Shown: positions 1 through 8,892 of the stretch, in pieces
Layout of the letters: each line of letters opens with the position of its first letter
How positions within the stretch are numbered: position 1 is the stretch's first letter
DNA from: Aquarana catesbeiana
Lineage: Eukaryota > Chordata > Amphibia > Anura > Ranidae
Reading direction: 5' to 3'
DNA length: 64,000 nt
NCBI RefSeq assembly: GCF_042186555.1
Contig: NC_133331.1
Coordinates: forward strand, 895,501 to 959,500
Notes under the pieces: generated by a model
Seen by the model: only the letters and a program-made list of their open reading frames with translations
What the model was told of the DNA's origin: nothing
The model's database searches: none
Translations under genes and position numbers: made by a program

Positions 1-398
1 ATTGACATTTTTTTTTTTTTTTCTGTTTCATCAGTCTATCAATTAAGGGGTGTGGTTAATTGCTCACAGGTGCCTATTTAACTTGTTGTAGGACTCAGTC
101 TGAGCGTGCTCAGTTTGAAGCGGTGGAGCTTGGTGTAAGTGGAGCTGGATTAAGTGGGAGTTAAAAACAAGAGTTTAAAACAGGAGGTTATAACAGGGGT
201 CATAGTACCTGTGTAGTGTGAGTATCTGAGTGTTGTCTGAGTAGTGTGTGTGGATCGTTAGTACTTGTGTATTGTGTACCTGTGTATTGTCTTGTCGTGT
301 ACCTGTGTATTGTCTTGAGTATTAGTGCCAGGAAGCTAGCTGTTAGGTAATTTGGACAGGGTAAAATCCCCAAATCCTCACTAAATTTAATAGGTACG

Positions 399-1379
399 AT
401 GCCCGGCGGGTGTGGAGAGGCGACTCTTTGTACATCTTGCCGCATGTATGCGTTCCTTGATCATCCGATCGAGGGTGAATACTGCTGTGCAAAATGTAAG
501 CACATTGTTTCCCTGGAAGCCCAGGTTCTGAATCTGGGGAAGCAACTGTCAGCACTGAGAAGTCCCTCCATACTAAAGGTGAGCCAGGAATGTACACGGC
601 AGGTGCCGGCAGGGGCCAGCACAGAGGCGGGTGGAGACAAAGAGGTGCAGGCACTAGCAAAGAGTAGATGGGTGACAGTCAGGAAGGGTAGAGGGGGAAG
701 TGCCAGGGAGGCCGATCCAGGACTGGAGCATCCCAATAAGTACGCTCCATTGAGTGTCATTGGTGAAACCAGTCAGGGACCAGCACTGCTGGAGATGAGG
801 GACTCTCCTAGCTGCCGGGGGAAGAACTCCTCCAGTGAGAGTGGGGGGGCAGCAAAGGGAAAGGAAAGACAGATTCTGGTGGTAGGGGACTCAATTCTTA
901 GAAGGACAGAGAGGGCAATCTGTAACCAAGACCTGAAGCGCCGAACAGTATGTTGTCTACCGGGCGCTCGGGTTCGGCACATCACGGATCTTGTGGACAG
1001 ATTACTGGGAGGGGCTGGGGAAGACCCGGCTGTCATGGTGCACGTTGGCACCAATGACAAAGTCAGAGGCAGATGGAGTGTCCTAAAGAACGATTTTAGG
1101 GACTTAGGAGCTAAATTGAGGAAAAGGACCTCCAAGGTAGTGTTCTCAGGAATACTACCGGTACATCGAGCCACACCAGAGAGGCAGAGGGAGATTAGGG
1201 AAGTAAACAAGTGGCTGAAGAGCTGGTGTAGTAAGGAGGGGTTTGGGGTCCTGGAGGACTGGGCCGACTTCTCAGTCGGTAACCGGTACTATAGAAGGGA
1301 CGGACTGCACCTAAATGAGGAGGGTGCAGATCTGCTGGGAATGAAGATGGCCAAAAAGTTAGAGGGGTTTTTAAACTAG
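399..1379 (+). CDS. CR1 LINE ORF1 protein (Cys-rich finger + SGNH esterase)
   Basis: 326-residue open frame, intact. Residues about 10-40 carry CTSC...CCAKC cysteine pairs like the PHD/zinc-ribbon-like finger of CR1 ORF1 proteins, followed by a short leucine-containing helix (SLEAQVLNLGKQL) that may form a coiled coil. Residues about 160-326 form an SGNH/GDSL esterase-like domain: block I ILVVGDSILRR (Ser nucleophile), block III VMVHVGTNDK (Gly/Asn), and the C-terminal DGLHLNEEGADLLG block with the catalytic Asp and His. The family role is RNA or membrane binding in the retrotransposition particle; the esterase function is not settled. ORF2 follows 26 bases later. The start is the first ATG (ATGCCCGGCGGG) after the 5' UTR. 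It is nearly identical to 55722-56702. Confidence 0.85.
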   Translation: MPGGCGEATLCTSCRMYAFLDHPIEGEYCCAKCKHIVSLEAQVLNLGKQLSALRSPSILKVSQECTRQVPAGASTEAGGDKEVQALAKSRWVTVRKGRGGSAREADPGLEHPNKYAPLSVIGETSQGPALLEMRDSPSCRGKNSSSESGGAAKGKERQILVVGDSILRRTERAICNQDLKRRTVCCLPGARVRHITDLVDRLLGGAGEDPAVMVHVGTNDKVRGRWSVLKNDFRDLGAKLRKRTSKVVFSGILPVHRATPERQREIREVNKWLKSWCSKEGFGVLEDWADFSVGNRYYRRDGLHLNEEGADLLGMKMAKKLEGFLN

Positions 1380-1405
1380 GCGATGGGGGGGAGGGTCCAA
1401 AGACA

Positions 1406-3643
1406 GTGATAGCCAGCGCGGAAGATATTCCAGAGGGTAGTATTGGGGGCATTAGTGGTAGGTTAACCAAAGCACAAAAACACAAGGTGAGTATAGTAGC
1501 AAGTCCAAGTTGCAATCTTGAAACACCCAATACGAGGACAATATGTGACCGGTCTACACTATGTGGCATGTTCACCAATGCCAGGAGCCTGGCGGACAAG
1601 ATGGGTGAACTAGAGATACTGTTGTACAAGGAGGATTTGGATTTTGTGGGAATTTCAGAGACCTGGTTCAACAGCTCTCATGATTGGCTGGCAAACATTC
1701 AAGGGTATACCCTATACCGCAAGGATAGAGAGGGTAAAAAAGGGGGAGGGGTATGCCTATATATCAAGAATAATGTACAAGTGAATGTGAGAGATGACAT
1801 CACTGAGGGGGCTGGGGAGGAGGTGGAATCTTTATGGGTAGAGCTCCAAAGGGATGAAGCTAAGGGGAAAATAATACTGGGAGTATGCTATAGGCCCCCT
1901 AACCTGAGGGAGGAAGTGGAGACGGATCTCCTATCACAAATTGGATTAGCAGCAAGGATGGGAAGTGTTATCATAATGGGGGATTTTAATTATCCAGACT
2001 GGGCGGAGGGAACCGCGCATTCATTTAAGGCTCGCCAGTTCCTTAATGTCTTGCAGGACAATTTTATGGGTCAGATGGTAGACGCACCAACTAGAAATAA
2101 AACATTACTAGATCTACTGATTACCAACAATACAGACCTGATAACAGATGTGGAAATATGGGGCAATTTAGGTAACAGCGATCACAGGTCAATTAGTTTC
2201 AGTATAAATCACACAAATAGGAGACATGAAGGGAACACAAAGACACTGAATTTCAAAAGAGCCAACTTCCCTAAACTACAAACCTTGCTAAAAGGCATAA
2301 ATTGGGATAAAATATTAGGAACAAAGAATACGGAGGAGAGATGGGTTTGCTTTAAGAGCATATTAAATCAGGGCATTAGCCAATGTATCCCATTGGGTAA
2401 TAAATTTAAAAGAGCGAACAAACATCCTGGATGGCTTAACTCCAATGTAAAAATGCATATAAAAGCAAAGGAGAAGGCCTTCAAAAAATATGAGGTTGAG
2501 GGATCATCCTCAGCATTCAGACTTTACAAAGAATGCAACAAGAAATGTAAGGGTGCAATTAGGATGGCTAAGATAGAACATGAAAGACACATAGCGGAGG
2601 AGAGCAAAAAAAATCCCAAGAAATTCTTTAAGTATGTAAACAGTAAAAAAGGGAGGACAGACCATATTGGCCCCATAAAGAATGAGGAAGGACATCTGGT
2701 TACAAAGGATGGGGAGATGGCAAAGGTATTGAATTTATTCTTCTCCTCAGTCTTCACGAGTGAATCGGGGGGCTTCAGTAACCAAAACTGCAGTGTTTAT
2801 CCTCATGACACAACACAGGAAGCACCTACATGGTTATCAGAGGACGGAATTAAAATTAGACTTGAGAAACTTAACATTAATAAATCACCGGGACCAGATG
2901 GCTTGCATCCGAGGGTACTTAGGGAACTCAGTCAGGTGATTGCCAGACCGTTGTTCCTAATTTTTACAGACAGTCTACTGACTGGAATGGTACCAGCTGA
3001 TTGGAGAAAAGCCAATGTAGCACCAATATTTAAAAAGGGCCCAAAATACATCCCTGGGAATTACAGACCAGTTAGCCTAACATCAATAGTATGTAAACTC
3101 TTGGAGGGGATGATAAGGGACTATATACAAGATTTTAGTAATACGTACGATATCATTAGCAGTAATCAGCATGGATTCATGAAGAATCGTTCTTGCCAAA
3201 CCAATCTATTAACCTTCTATGAGGAGGTGAGTTGCCATCTAGATAAAGGAAGGCCCGTAGACGTGGTGTATCTGGATTTTACAAAAGCATTTGACACAGT
3301 TCCCCATAAACGTTTACTGTACAAAATAAGGTGCGTTGGCATGGACCATAGGGTGAGTACATGGATTGAAAACTGGCTACAAGGACGAGTTCAGAGGGTG
3401 GTGATAAATGGGGAGTACTCAGAATGGTCAGGGGTGGGTAGTGGGGTTCCCCAGGGTTCTGTGCTGGGACCAATCCTATTTAATTTGTTTATAAACGATC
3501 TGGAGGATGGGATAAACAGTTCAATCTCTGTATTTGCAGACGATACTAAGCTAAGCAGGGCAATAACTTCTCCGCAGGATGTGGAAATCTTGCAAAAAGA
3601 CCTGATCAAATTAATGGGGGAGGGGCGACTACATGGCAAATGA
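1406..3643 (+). CDS. CR1 LINE ORF2, endonuclease and reverse transcriptase (C-terminus frameshifted away)
   Basis: 745-codon open stretch; the first ATG in frame is at 1568 and is the likelier start. The APE-type endonuclease shows NARSLADKMGELE, GISETWF, GGGVCLYIKNN, GDFNYPDW and GNSDHRSI (catalytic SDH). The reverse transcriptase shows SPGPDGLHPRVL, NYRPVSLTSI, QHGFMKNRSC, VVYLDFTKAFDTVPH, GVPQGSVLGPILFN and the catalytic FADD. Two residues of the endonuclease motif (GDFNYPDID in the other copies) are lost by a 6-base deletion near 1998. The frame ends early at a frameshift around 3615-3622, where a G-rich stretch follows LM. The same shift is in all three copies. This is a recognisable but probably inactive polyprotein. 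Confidence 0.85.
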   Translation: MIASAEDIPEGSIGGISGRLTKAQKHKVSIVASPSCNLETPNTRTICDRSTLCGMFTNARSLADKMGELEILLYKEDLDFVGISETWFNSSHDWLANIQGYTLYRKDREGKKGGGVCLYIKNNVQVNVRDDITEGAGEEVESLWVELQRDEAKGKIILGVCYRPPNLREEVETDLLSQIGLAARMGSVIIMGDFNYPDWAEGTAHSFKARQFLNVLQDNFMGQMVDAPTRNKTLLDLLITNNTDLITDVEIWGNLGNSDHRSISFSINHTNRRHEGNTKTLNFKRANFPKLQTLLKGINWDKILGTKNTEERWVCFKSILNQGISQCIPLGNKFKRANKHPGWLNSNVKMHIKAKEKAFKKYEVEGSSSAFRLYKECNKKCKGAIRMAKIEHERHIAEESKKNPKKFFKYVNSKKGRTDHIGPIKNEEGHLVTKDGEMAKVLNLFFSSVFTSESGGFSNQNCSVYPHDTTQEAPTWLSEDGIKIRLEKLNINKSPGPDGLHPRVLRELSQVIARPLFLIFTDSLLTGMVPADWRKANVAPIFKKGPKYIPGNYRPVSLTSIVCKLLEGMIRDYIQDFSNTYDIISSNQHGFMKNRSCQTNLLTFYEEVSCHLDKGRPVDVVYLDFTKAFDTVPHKRLLYKIRCVGMDHRVSTWIENWLQGRVQRVVINGEYSEWSGVGSGVPQGSVLGPILFNLFINDLEDGINSSISVFADDTKLSRAITSPQDVEILQKDLIKLMGEGRLHGK

Positions 3644-4087
3644 GGTTCAATGTAGAAAAATGTAAAATAATGCATTTGGGTGGCAAAAATCTGAATGCAA
3701 TCTATAGACTGGGGGGAGAACTTCTGGGGGGATCTAGGATGGAAAAGGACCTGGGGGTCCTAGTAGATGATAGGCTCAGCAATGACATGCAATGCCAAGC
3801 TGCTGCTAATAAAGCAAACAGAATATTGGCATTAAAAAGGGGATCAACTCCAGAGATAAAACGATAATTCTCCCGCTCTACAAGACTCTGGTCCGGCCGT
3901 ACCTGGAGTATGCTGTCCAGTTCTGGGCACCAGTCCTCAGGAAGGATGTACTGGAAATGGAGCGACTACAAAGAAGGGCAACAAAGCTAATAAAGGGTCT
4001 GGAGGATCTTAGTTATGAGGAAAGGTTGTGAGCACTGAACTTATTCTCTCTGGAGAAGAGACGCTTGAGAGGGGATATGATTTCATT

Positions 4088-4330
4088 ATATAAATACCGG
4101 ACTGGTGACCCCACAATATATAAATACCGGACTGGTGACCCCACAATATATAAATACCGGACTGGTGACCCCACAATATATAAATACCGGACTGGTGACC
4201 CCACAATATATAAATACCAGACTGGTGACCCCACAATATATAAATACCGGACTGGTGACCCCACAATATACAAATACCGGACTGGTGACCCCACATTATA
4301 CAAATACCGGACTGGTGACCCCACAATAGG
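4088..4330 (+). repeat. 30-bp minisatellite inside LINE ORF2 (about 8 units)
   Basis: Tandem unit of 30 bp, containing AAATACCGGACTGGTGACCC, repeated about 8 times with few changes. The length is a multiple of three, so the ORF2 frame reads YKYRTGDPTI repeatedly. The same array has about 15 units in copy 2 and 7 in copy 3. Confidence 0.95.
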
Positions 4331-4402
4331 GATAAAACTTTTTCTCAGAAGAGAGTTTAATAAGACTCGTGGCCACTCATTACAATTAGAAGAAAAGAGG
4401 TT

Positions 4403-4736
4403 TAAGAAAAAACGACAAAAGTGGGACTTTAAATGAAAAGCGTGAAATGTCCAAAAAACAAAACCGATGGACTACTAGGAAAATTTTATTGAATTCATGA
4501 AAATGGAACATGCATATAAAATTATATATCAATCACAAATAGAGAGAAATATCAGCAATAATAGCAGCAAATATACATGATTCAATGAACAAGACAATTC
4601 TCCATGGTACATCAGTGGGATATTAATACACAACCATATAATAAGAAATATTGCCTACAAAATAAGCCTCCAAAAAAACTCAAAAAATAGGAATGGTATG
4701 ACGCTAGTGAGAAACGCGACAATGATAGCTCTACGC
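4403..4736 (+). repeat. Left inverted arm of the fold-back element
   Basis: Reverse complement of 5165-5498 over the whole 334 bp. The inner end reads GATAGCTCTACGC, pairing with GCGTAGAGCTATC at the 3' side of the hammerhead. Confidence 0.92.
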
Positions 4737-5131
4737 TTCCATCCAGCTTTCCTTCCTTGTCCTCCACATGGTCACTCATCTTTCTTTCACTTTACCCCTG
4801 CATTCTCCATTCACACTCAGCTGTTCACCCCCATGGTTGGGTTGCTAATTTGATCTCTCATCTGTACTTCCCACTCCAGGTTTGCCTCGGGGGTCCTGGC
4901 CTGCCTTGGATGGTGCCCTGTGGGGCTGCCCCCATTGGTCCGTCCACCTCAGCTCCCGGGGGGGTGGTGTCTCCGATCGCCGAGCGATGTATGGCCTCCG
5001 CCACCATCTCACGAACCACAATATGTAAGCATGCAGTCTGTGTGGGGTTTTTTAATTACCCCACCTCCGTTTCATGTTTATAATTATTAGTTCATTTTTA
5101 TATTCTTTATTTTAGATCAAGATACGCGCTT

Positions 5132-5173
5132 GCTCCTGACGAGTGGCACAAGAAGCCACGAAACGCGTAGAGC
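5132..5173 (+). ncRNA. Type I hammerhead ribozyme (copy 1)
   Basis: All hammerhead parts are present in order. Stem I 5' strand GCTC (5132-5135); core box CTGACGA (5136-5142); stem II GTGGC/GCCAC with a 7-nt loop (5143-5159); core GAA (5160-5162); a minimal stem III AC..GT with a 2-nt loop (5163-5168); cleavage base A (5169) after U; stem I 3' strand GAGC (5170-5173). Predicted self-cleavage is after 5169. A short stem III is known for the minimal type I hammerheads of amphibian satellites and Penelope-like elements. The position at the inner edge of the right arm fits processing of the element's RNA. Confidence 0.85.
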
Positions 5174-5498
5174 TATCATTGTCGCGTTTCTCACTAGCGT
5201 CATACCATTCCTATTTTTTGAGTTTTTTTGGAGGCTTATTTTGTAGGCAATATTTCTTATTATATGGTTGTGTATTAATATCCCACTGATGTACCATGGA
5301 GAATTGTCTTGTTCATTGAATCATGTATATTTGCTGCTATTATTGCTGATATTTCTCTCTATTTGTGATTGATATATAATTTTATATGCATGTTCCATTT
5401 TCATGAATTCAATAAAATTTTCCTAGTAGTCCATCGGTTTTGTTTTTTGGACATTTCACGCTTTTCATTTAAAGTCCCACTTTTGTCGTTTTTTCTTA
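5165..5498 (+). repeat. Right inverted arm of the fold-back element
   Basis: Pairs with 4403-4736. It begins inside the hammerhead (from stem III onward), so the arm corresponds to the RNA just 3' of the ribozyme core. It contains AATAAAATTTT near 5411, which could serve as a poly(A) signal. Confidence 0.92.
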
Positions 5499-5696
5499 GA
5501 CTAGTAAAGGGATGGAAACGCATGACCTCATCCGGTCATGGTTTCATTTAAAGTCCCAGAAGAAAAGAGGTTTAACCTTAAACTACGTAGAGGGTTCTTT
5601 ACTGTAAGAGCGGCAAGGATGTGGAATTCCCTTCCACAGGCGGTGGTCTCAGCGGGGAGCATTGATAGCTTCAAGAAACTATTAATCACCTGAATG

Positions 5697-8117
5697 ACCA
5701 CAACATACAGAGATATATAATGTAATACTGACATATAATCACACAACATATAGAGATATATAATGTAATATGACATATAATCACACAACATACAGAGATA
5801 TATAATGTAATATGACATATAATCACACAACATACAGGATATATAATGTAATATGACATATAATCACACAACATACAGGATATATAATGTAATATGACAT
5901 ATAATCACACAACATACAGAGATATATAATGTAATATGACATATAATCACACAACATACAGAGATATATAATGTAATATGACATATAATCACACAACATA
6001 CAGAGATATATAATGTAATATGACATATAATCACACAACATACAGAGATATATAATGTAATATGACATATAATCACACAACATACAGAGATATATAATGT
6101 AATATGACATATAATCACACAACATACAGAGATATATAATGTAATATGACATATAATCACACAACATACAGAGATATATAATGTAATATGACATATAATC
6201 ACACAACATACAGAGATATATAATGTAATATGACATATAATCACACAACATACAGAGATATATAATGTAATATGACATATAATCACACAACATACAGAGA
6301 TATATAATGTAATATGACATATAATCACACAACATACAGAGATATATAATGTAATATGACATATAATCACACAACATACAGAGATATATAATGTAATATG
6401 ACATATAATCACACAACATACAGGATATATAATGTAATATGACATATAATCACACAACATACAGAGATATATAATGTAATATGACATATAATCACACAAC
6501 ATACAGATATATAATGTAATATGACATATAATCACACAACATACAGAGATATATAATGTAATACTGACATATAATCACACAACATACAGAGATATATAAT
6601 GTAATATGACATATAATCACACAACATACAGGATATATAATGTAATATGACATATAATCACACAACATACAGAGATATATAATGTAATAAGACATATAAT
6701 CACACAACATACAGATATATAATGTAATATGACATATAATCACACAACATACAGAGATATATAATGTAATACTGACATATAATCACACAACATACAGAGA
6801 TATATAATGTAATATGACATATAATCACACAACATACAGGATATATAATGTAATATGACATATAATCACACAACATACAGGATATATAATGTAATATGAC
6901 ATATAATCACACAACATACAGAGATATATAATGTAATATGACATATAATCACACAACATACAGAGATATATAATGTAATATGACATATAATCACACAACA
7001 TACAGAGATATATAATGTAATATGACATATAATCACACAACATACAGGATATATAATGTAATATGACATATAATCACACAACATACAGAGATATATAATG
7101 TAATATGACATATAATCACACAACATACAGAGATATATAATGTAATATGACATATAATCACACAACATACAGAGATATATAATGTAATATGACATATAAT
7201 CACACAACATACAGAGATATATAATGTAATATGACATATAATCACACAACATACAGAGATATATAATGTAATATGACATATAATCACACAACATACAGAG
7301 ATATATAATGTAATATGACATATAATCACACAACATACAGGGATATATAATGTAATATGACATATAATCACACAACATACAGAGATATATAATGTAATAT
7401 GACATATAATCACACAACATACAGAGATATATAATGTAATATGACATATAATCACACAACATACAGAGATATATAATGTAATACTGACATATAATCACAC
7501 AACATACAGAGATATATAATGTAATATGACATATAATCACACAACATACAGAGATATATAATGTAATATGACATATAATCACACAACATACAGAGATATA
7601 TAATGTAATATGACATATAATCACACAACATACAGAGATATATAATGTAATATGACATATAATCACACAACATACAGAGATATATAATGTAATATGACAT
7701 ATAATCACACAACATACAGAGATATATAATGTAATATGACATATAATCACACAACATACAGAGATATATAATGTAATATGACATATAATCACACAACATA
7801 CAGAGATATATAATGTAATATGACATATAATCACACAACATACAGAGATATATAATGTAATATGACATATAATCACACAACATACAGAGATATATAATGT
7901 AATATGACATATAATCACACAACATACAGAGATATATAATGTAATATGACATATAATCACACAACATACAGGATATATAATGTAATATGACATATAATCA
8001 CACAACATACAGAGATATATAATGTAATATGACATATAATCACACAACATACAGAGATATATAATGTAATATGACATATAATCACACAACATACAGAGAT
8101 ATATAATGTAATATGAC
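5697..8117 (+). repeat. 42-bp minisatellite in the LINE 3' UTR (about 58 units)
   Basis: Tandem unit of about 42 bp starting GACATATAATCACACAACAT, with common 40-41-bp variants (ACAGGATAT for ACAGAGATAT) and rare TAATACTGACA forms. The array fills the LINE 3' UTR between the end of ORF2 and the 3'-terminal AGGTTGGACTTGATGGACTT segment. Copy 2 has a single unit at the same spot. Long minus-strand frames (LCDYMSYYIIY repeats) only reflect a unit divisible by three. Confidence 0.95.
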
Positions 8118-8192
8118 ACATAATCACACACATAGGTTGGACTTGATGGACTTGTGTCTTTTTTCAACCTCACCTACTATGTAACTATGTAA

Positions 8193-8725
8193 CTATATAT
8201 GCGTCCCCTGCTCCTTGGTGGACAATGACATATGTGTCTCCTGCTCTTTGGTGAATGGGGTCACCTGTACTTCTTGGTCCATAGTGGATGGAGTCCCATT
8301 CACCAGTATTCTCCTGTTCATTGTGGGTCTTGTAATCTGCGTTCCCTGCTCCGTGGTGGATGTTGACGTATATCTTCCCTCCTCCTTCCCGGTGTCTATT
8401 ATCACTTCTACTTCCTGGCCTTTGGTTGATGGAATCGTGATCACTTGTACTTGCTGGCTCCTGGAAGATGGAATCACTACCACTTGTGCATCCTTGTCCT
8501 GGTTGGATGGGATCACTACCACTCGTGGTTTCTTGTTACGAGTGGATGGAGTCACTAGTCTTTGCTCATCCTTGGTGATTGGCATGACACGTGTCTCTTC
8601 CATGGTCTTAGCGTGTGATTATTTCCCAGCCTCTGTGGTGATTGGAACCATTTGGGTTTCTTCACTGATGGATTCAACCAGTAGAATCCGTCCCATTTCA
8701 TTGGGGGTTGGGTCATTGTATCCAT
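8193..8725 (-). pseudogene. AGC-type kinase, 5' part of the N-terminal exon (copy 1)
   Basis: Minus-strand exon with an acceptor (TCTCTCCCCAG) ending at 8726, so the exon starts at 8725. In frame it reads NEMGRILLVESISEETQ, then a TAA stop (8619-8621), then MEETRVMPITKDEQ and a run of loosely repeated STKEQ/VVVIPS segments. The end, KEQETHMSLSTKEQGTHI, continues the repeat motif of the kinase N-terminal region at 54880-55331, where the LINE breaks it. The kinase domain itself would lie left of the window. The in-frame TAA could mean decay, or translation from the ATG at 8603. The segment is linker-like with no recognisable fold; the call rests on identity of the repeats with the second kinase copy. 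Confidence 0.6.
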
Positions 8726-8727
8726 CT

Positions 8728-8892
8728 GGGGAGAGAAAAAAAACAAAAACAATTATTTCTATTCCTACTATTTACACTTCATTGATTGATGTCACATAGA
8801 ATCTGTGGACGTTGAATGGGTTCCCTTTAACATATGTAAGTGAATGTCATCTGAGTTATGGAAATGATCTTGTGTGACGCGTTTCTCTTTAT
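8728..8892. other. Short unique sequence, probably kinase intron
   Basis: Intron sequence upstream of the acceptor at 8726 on the minus strand (polypyrimidine tract on that strand at about 8730-8760). No further exon is recognised before the array. Confidence 0.4.

Larger units (their letters stand above)
4406..5557 (+). mobile_element. Non-autonomous Penelope-like fold-back element with hammerhead ribozyme
   Basis: An insertion of about 1.15 kb in LINE ORF2. It is flanked by an 18-bp direct repeat AGAAGAAAAGAGGTTTAA (4388-4405 and 5558-5575), read as a target-site duplication. LINE copy 2 has that sequence once, with no insertion at that point. Two inverted arms of 334 bp (4403-4736 and 5165-5498) look perfect by eye. 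The 430-bp middle has no useful ORF. A hammerhead ribozyme fold sits exactly where the right arm begins. Past the right arm, TTTCATTTAAAGTCCC is repeated at 5543-5557. Hammerheads and inverted terminal tails are known from Penelope-like elements, and the coding element at 23520-27202 shows the same plan. Assignment to that group is inference. Confidence 0.75.
3621..5692 (+). pseudogene. CR1 ORF2 C-terminal remnant, frameshifted and split by an insertion
   Basis: After the frameshift the coding sense resumes as WQMRFNVEKCKIMHLGG. It then shifts again near 3835-3842 (AAAAAGGGG) to read [21 protein letters not shown] and [19 protein letters not shown], and meets a TGA (4029-4031) where relatives have Arg. 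It continues as LFSLEKRRLRGDMISLYKY into the 30-bp minisatellite, then TRGHSLQLEEKRF. There the fold-back element interrupts it. The last part, RRGFFTVRAARMWNSLPQAV, resumes at 5559 and matches the usual CR1 ORF2 C-terminus. At least two frameshifts, one stop and the insertion make this a dead C-terminus. Confidence 0.75.
8..8192 (+). mobile_element. CR1-type LINE, copy 1, near full length with internal insertions
   Basis: Non-LTR retrotransposon with a 5' UTR (about 8-398), ORF1 (399-1379), ORF2 (from 1406), a 3' UTR and a 3' end with the short repeat CTATGTAACTATGTAAC near 8180, typical of CR1 tails. The protein order (zinc-finger/esterase ORF1, then APE endonuclease plus RT ORF2) is known for the CR1 clade. 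The element is swollen by a 30-bp minisatellite in ORF2, a 1.15-kb fold-back element (4406-5557) and a 42-bp array in the 3' UTR. It lies in the antisense direction in a kinase exon: joining its left flank ATTGACAT to its right flank ATGCGTCC restores the repeat motif of that exon. Position 1 aligns with 55325, so this copy and copy 3 are duplicates of one insertion. Confidence 0.9.

Noticed and set aside
1195..1671. Minus-strand frames of 145-158 codons recurring in all three LINEs
   Set aside because: They are antisense shadows of ORF1 and ORF2 and are conserved only because the sense genes are.
4757..5083. 108-codon frame in the body of the fold-back element
   Set aside because: No domain, no conserved start; the duplicate at 60055-60354 has a changed end of the frame, as expected for non-coding DNA.
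5823..8173. Minus-strand frames with LCDYMSYYIIY repeats that could look like membrane proteins
   Set aside because: They are the 42-bp LINE 3'-UTR array read backwards; frames start and stop only where 40-41-bp variants shift them.
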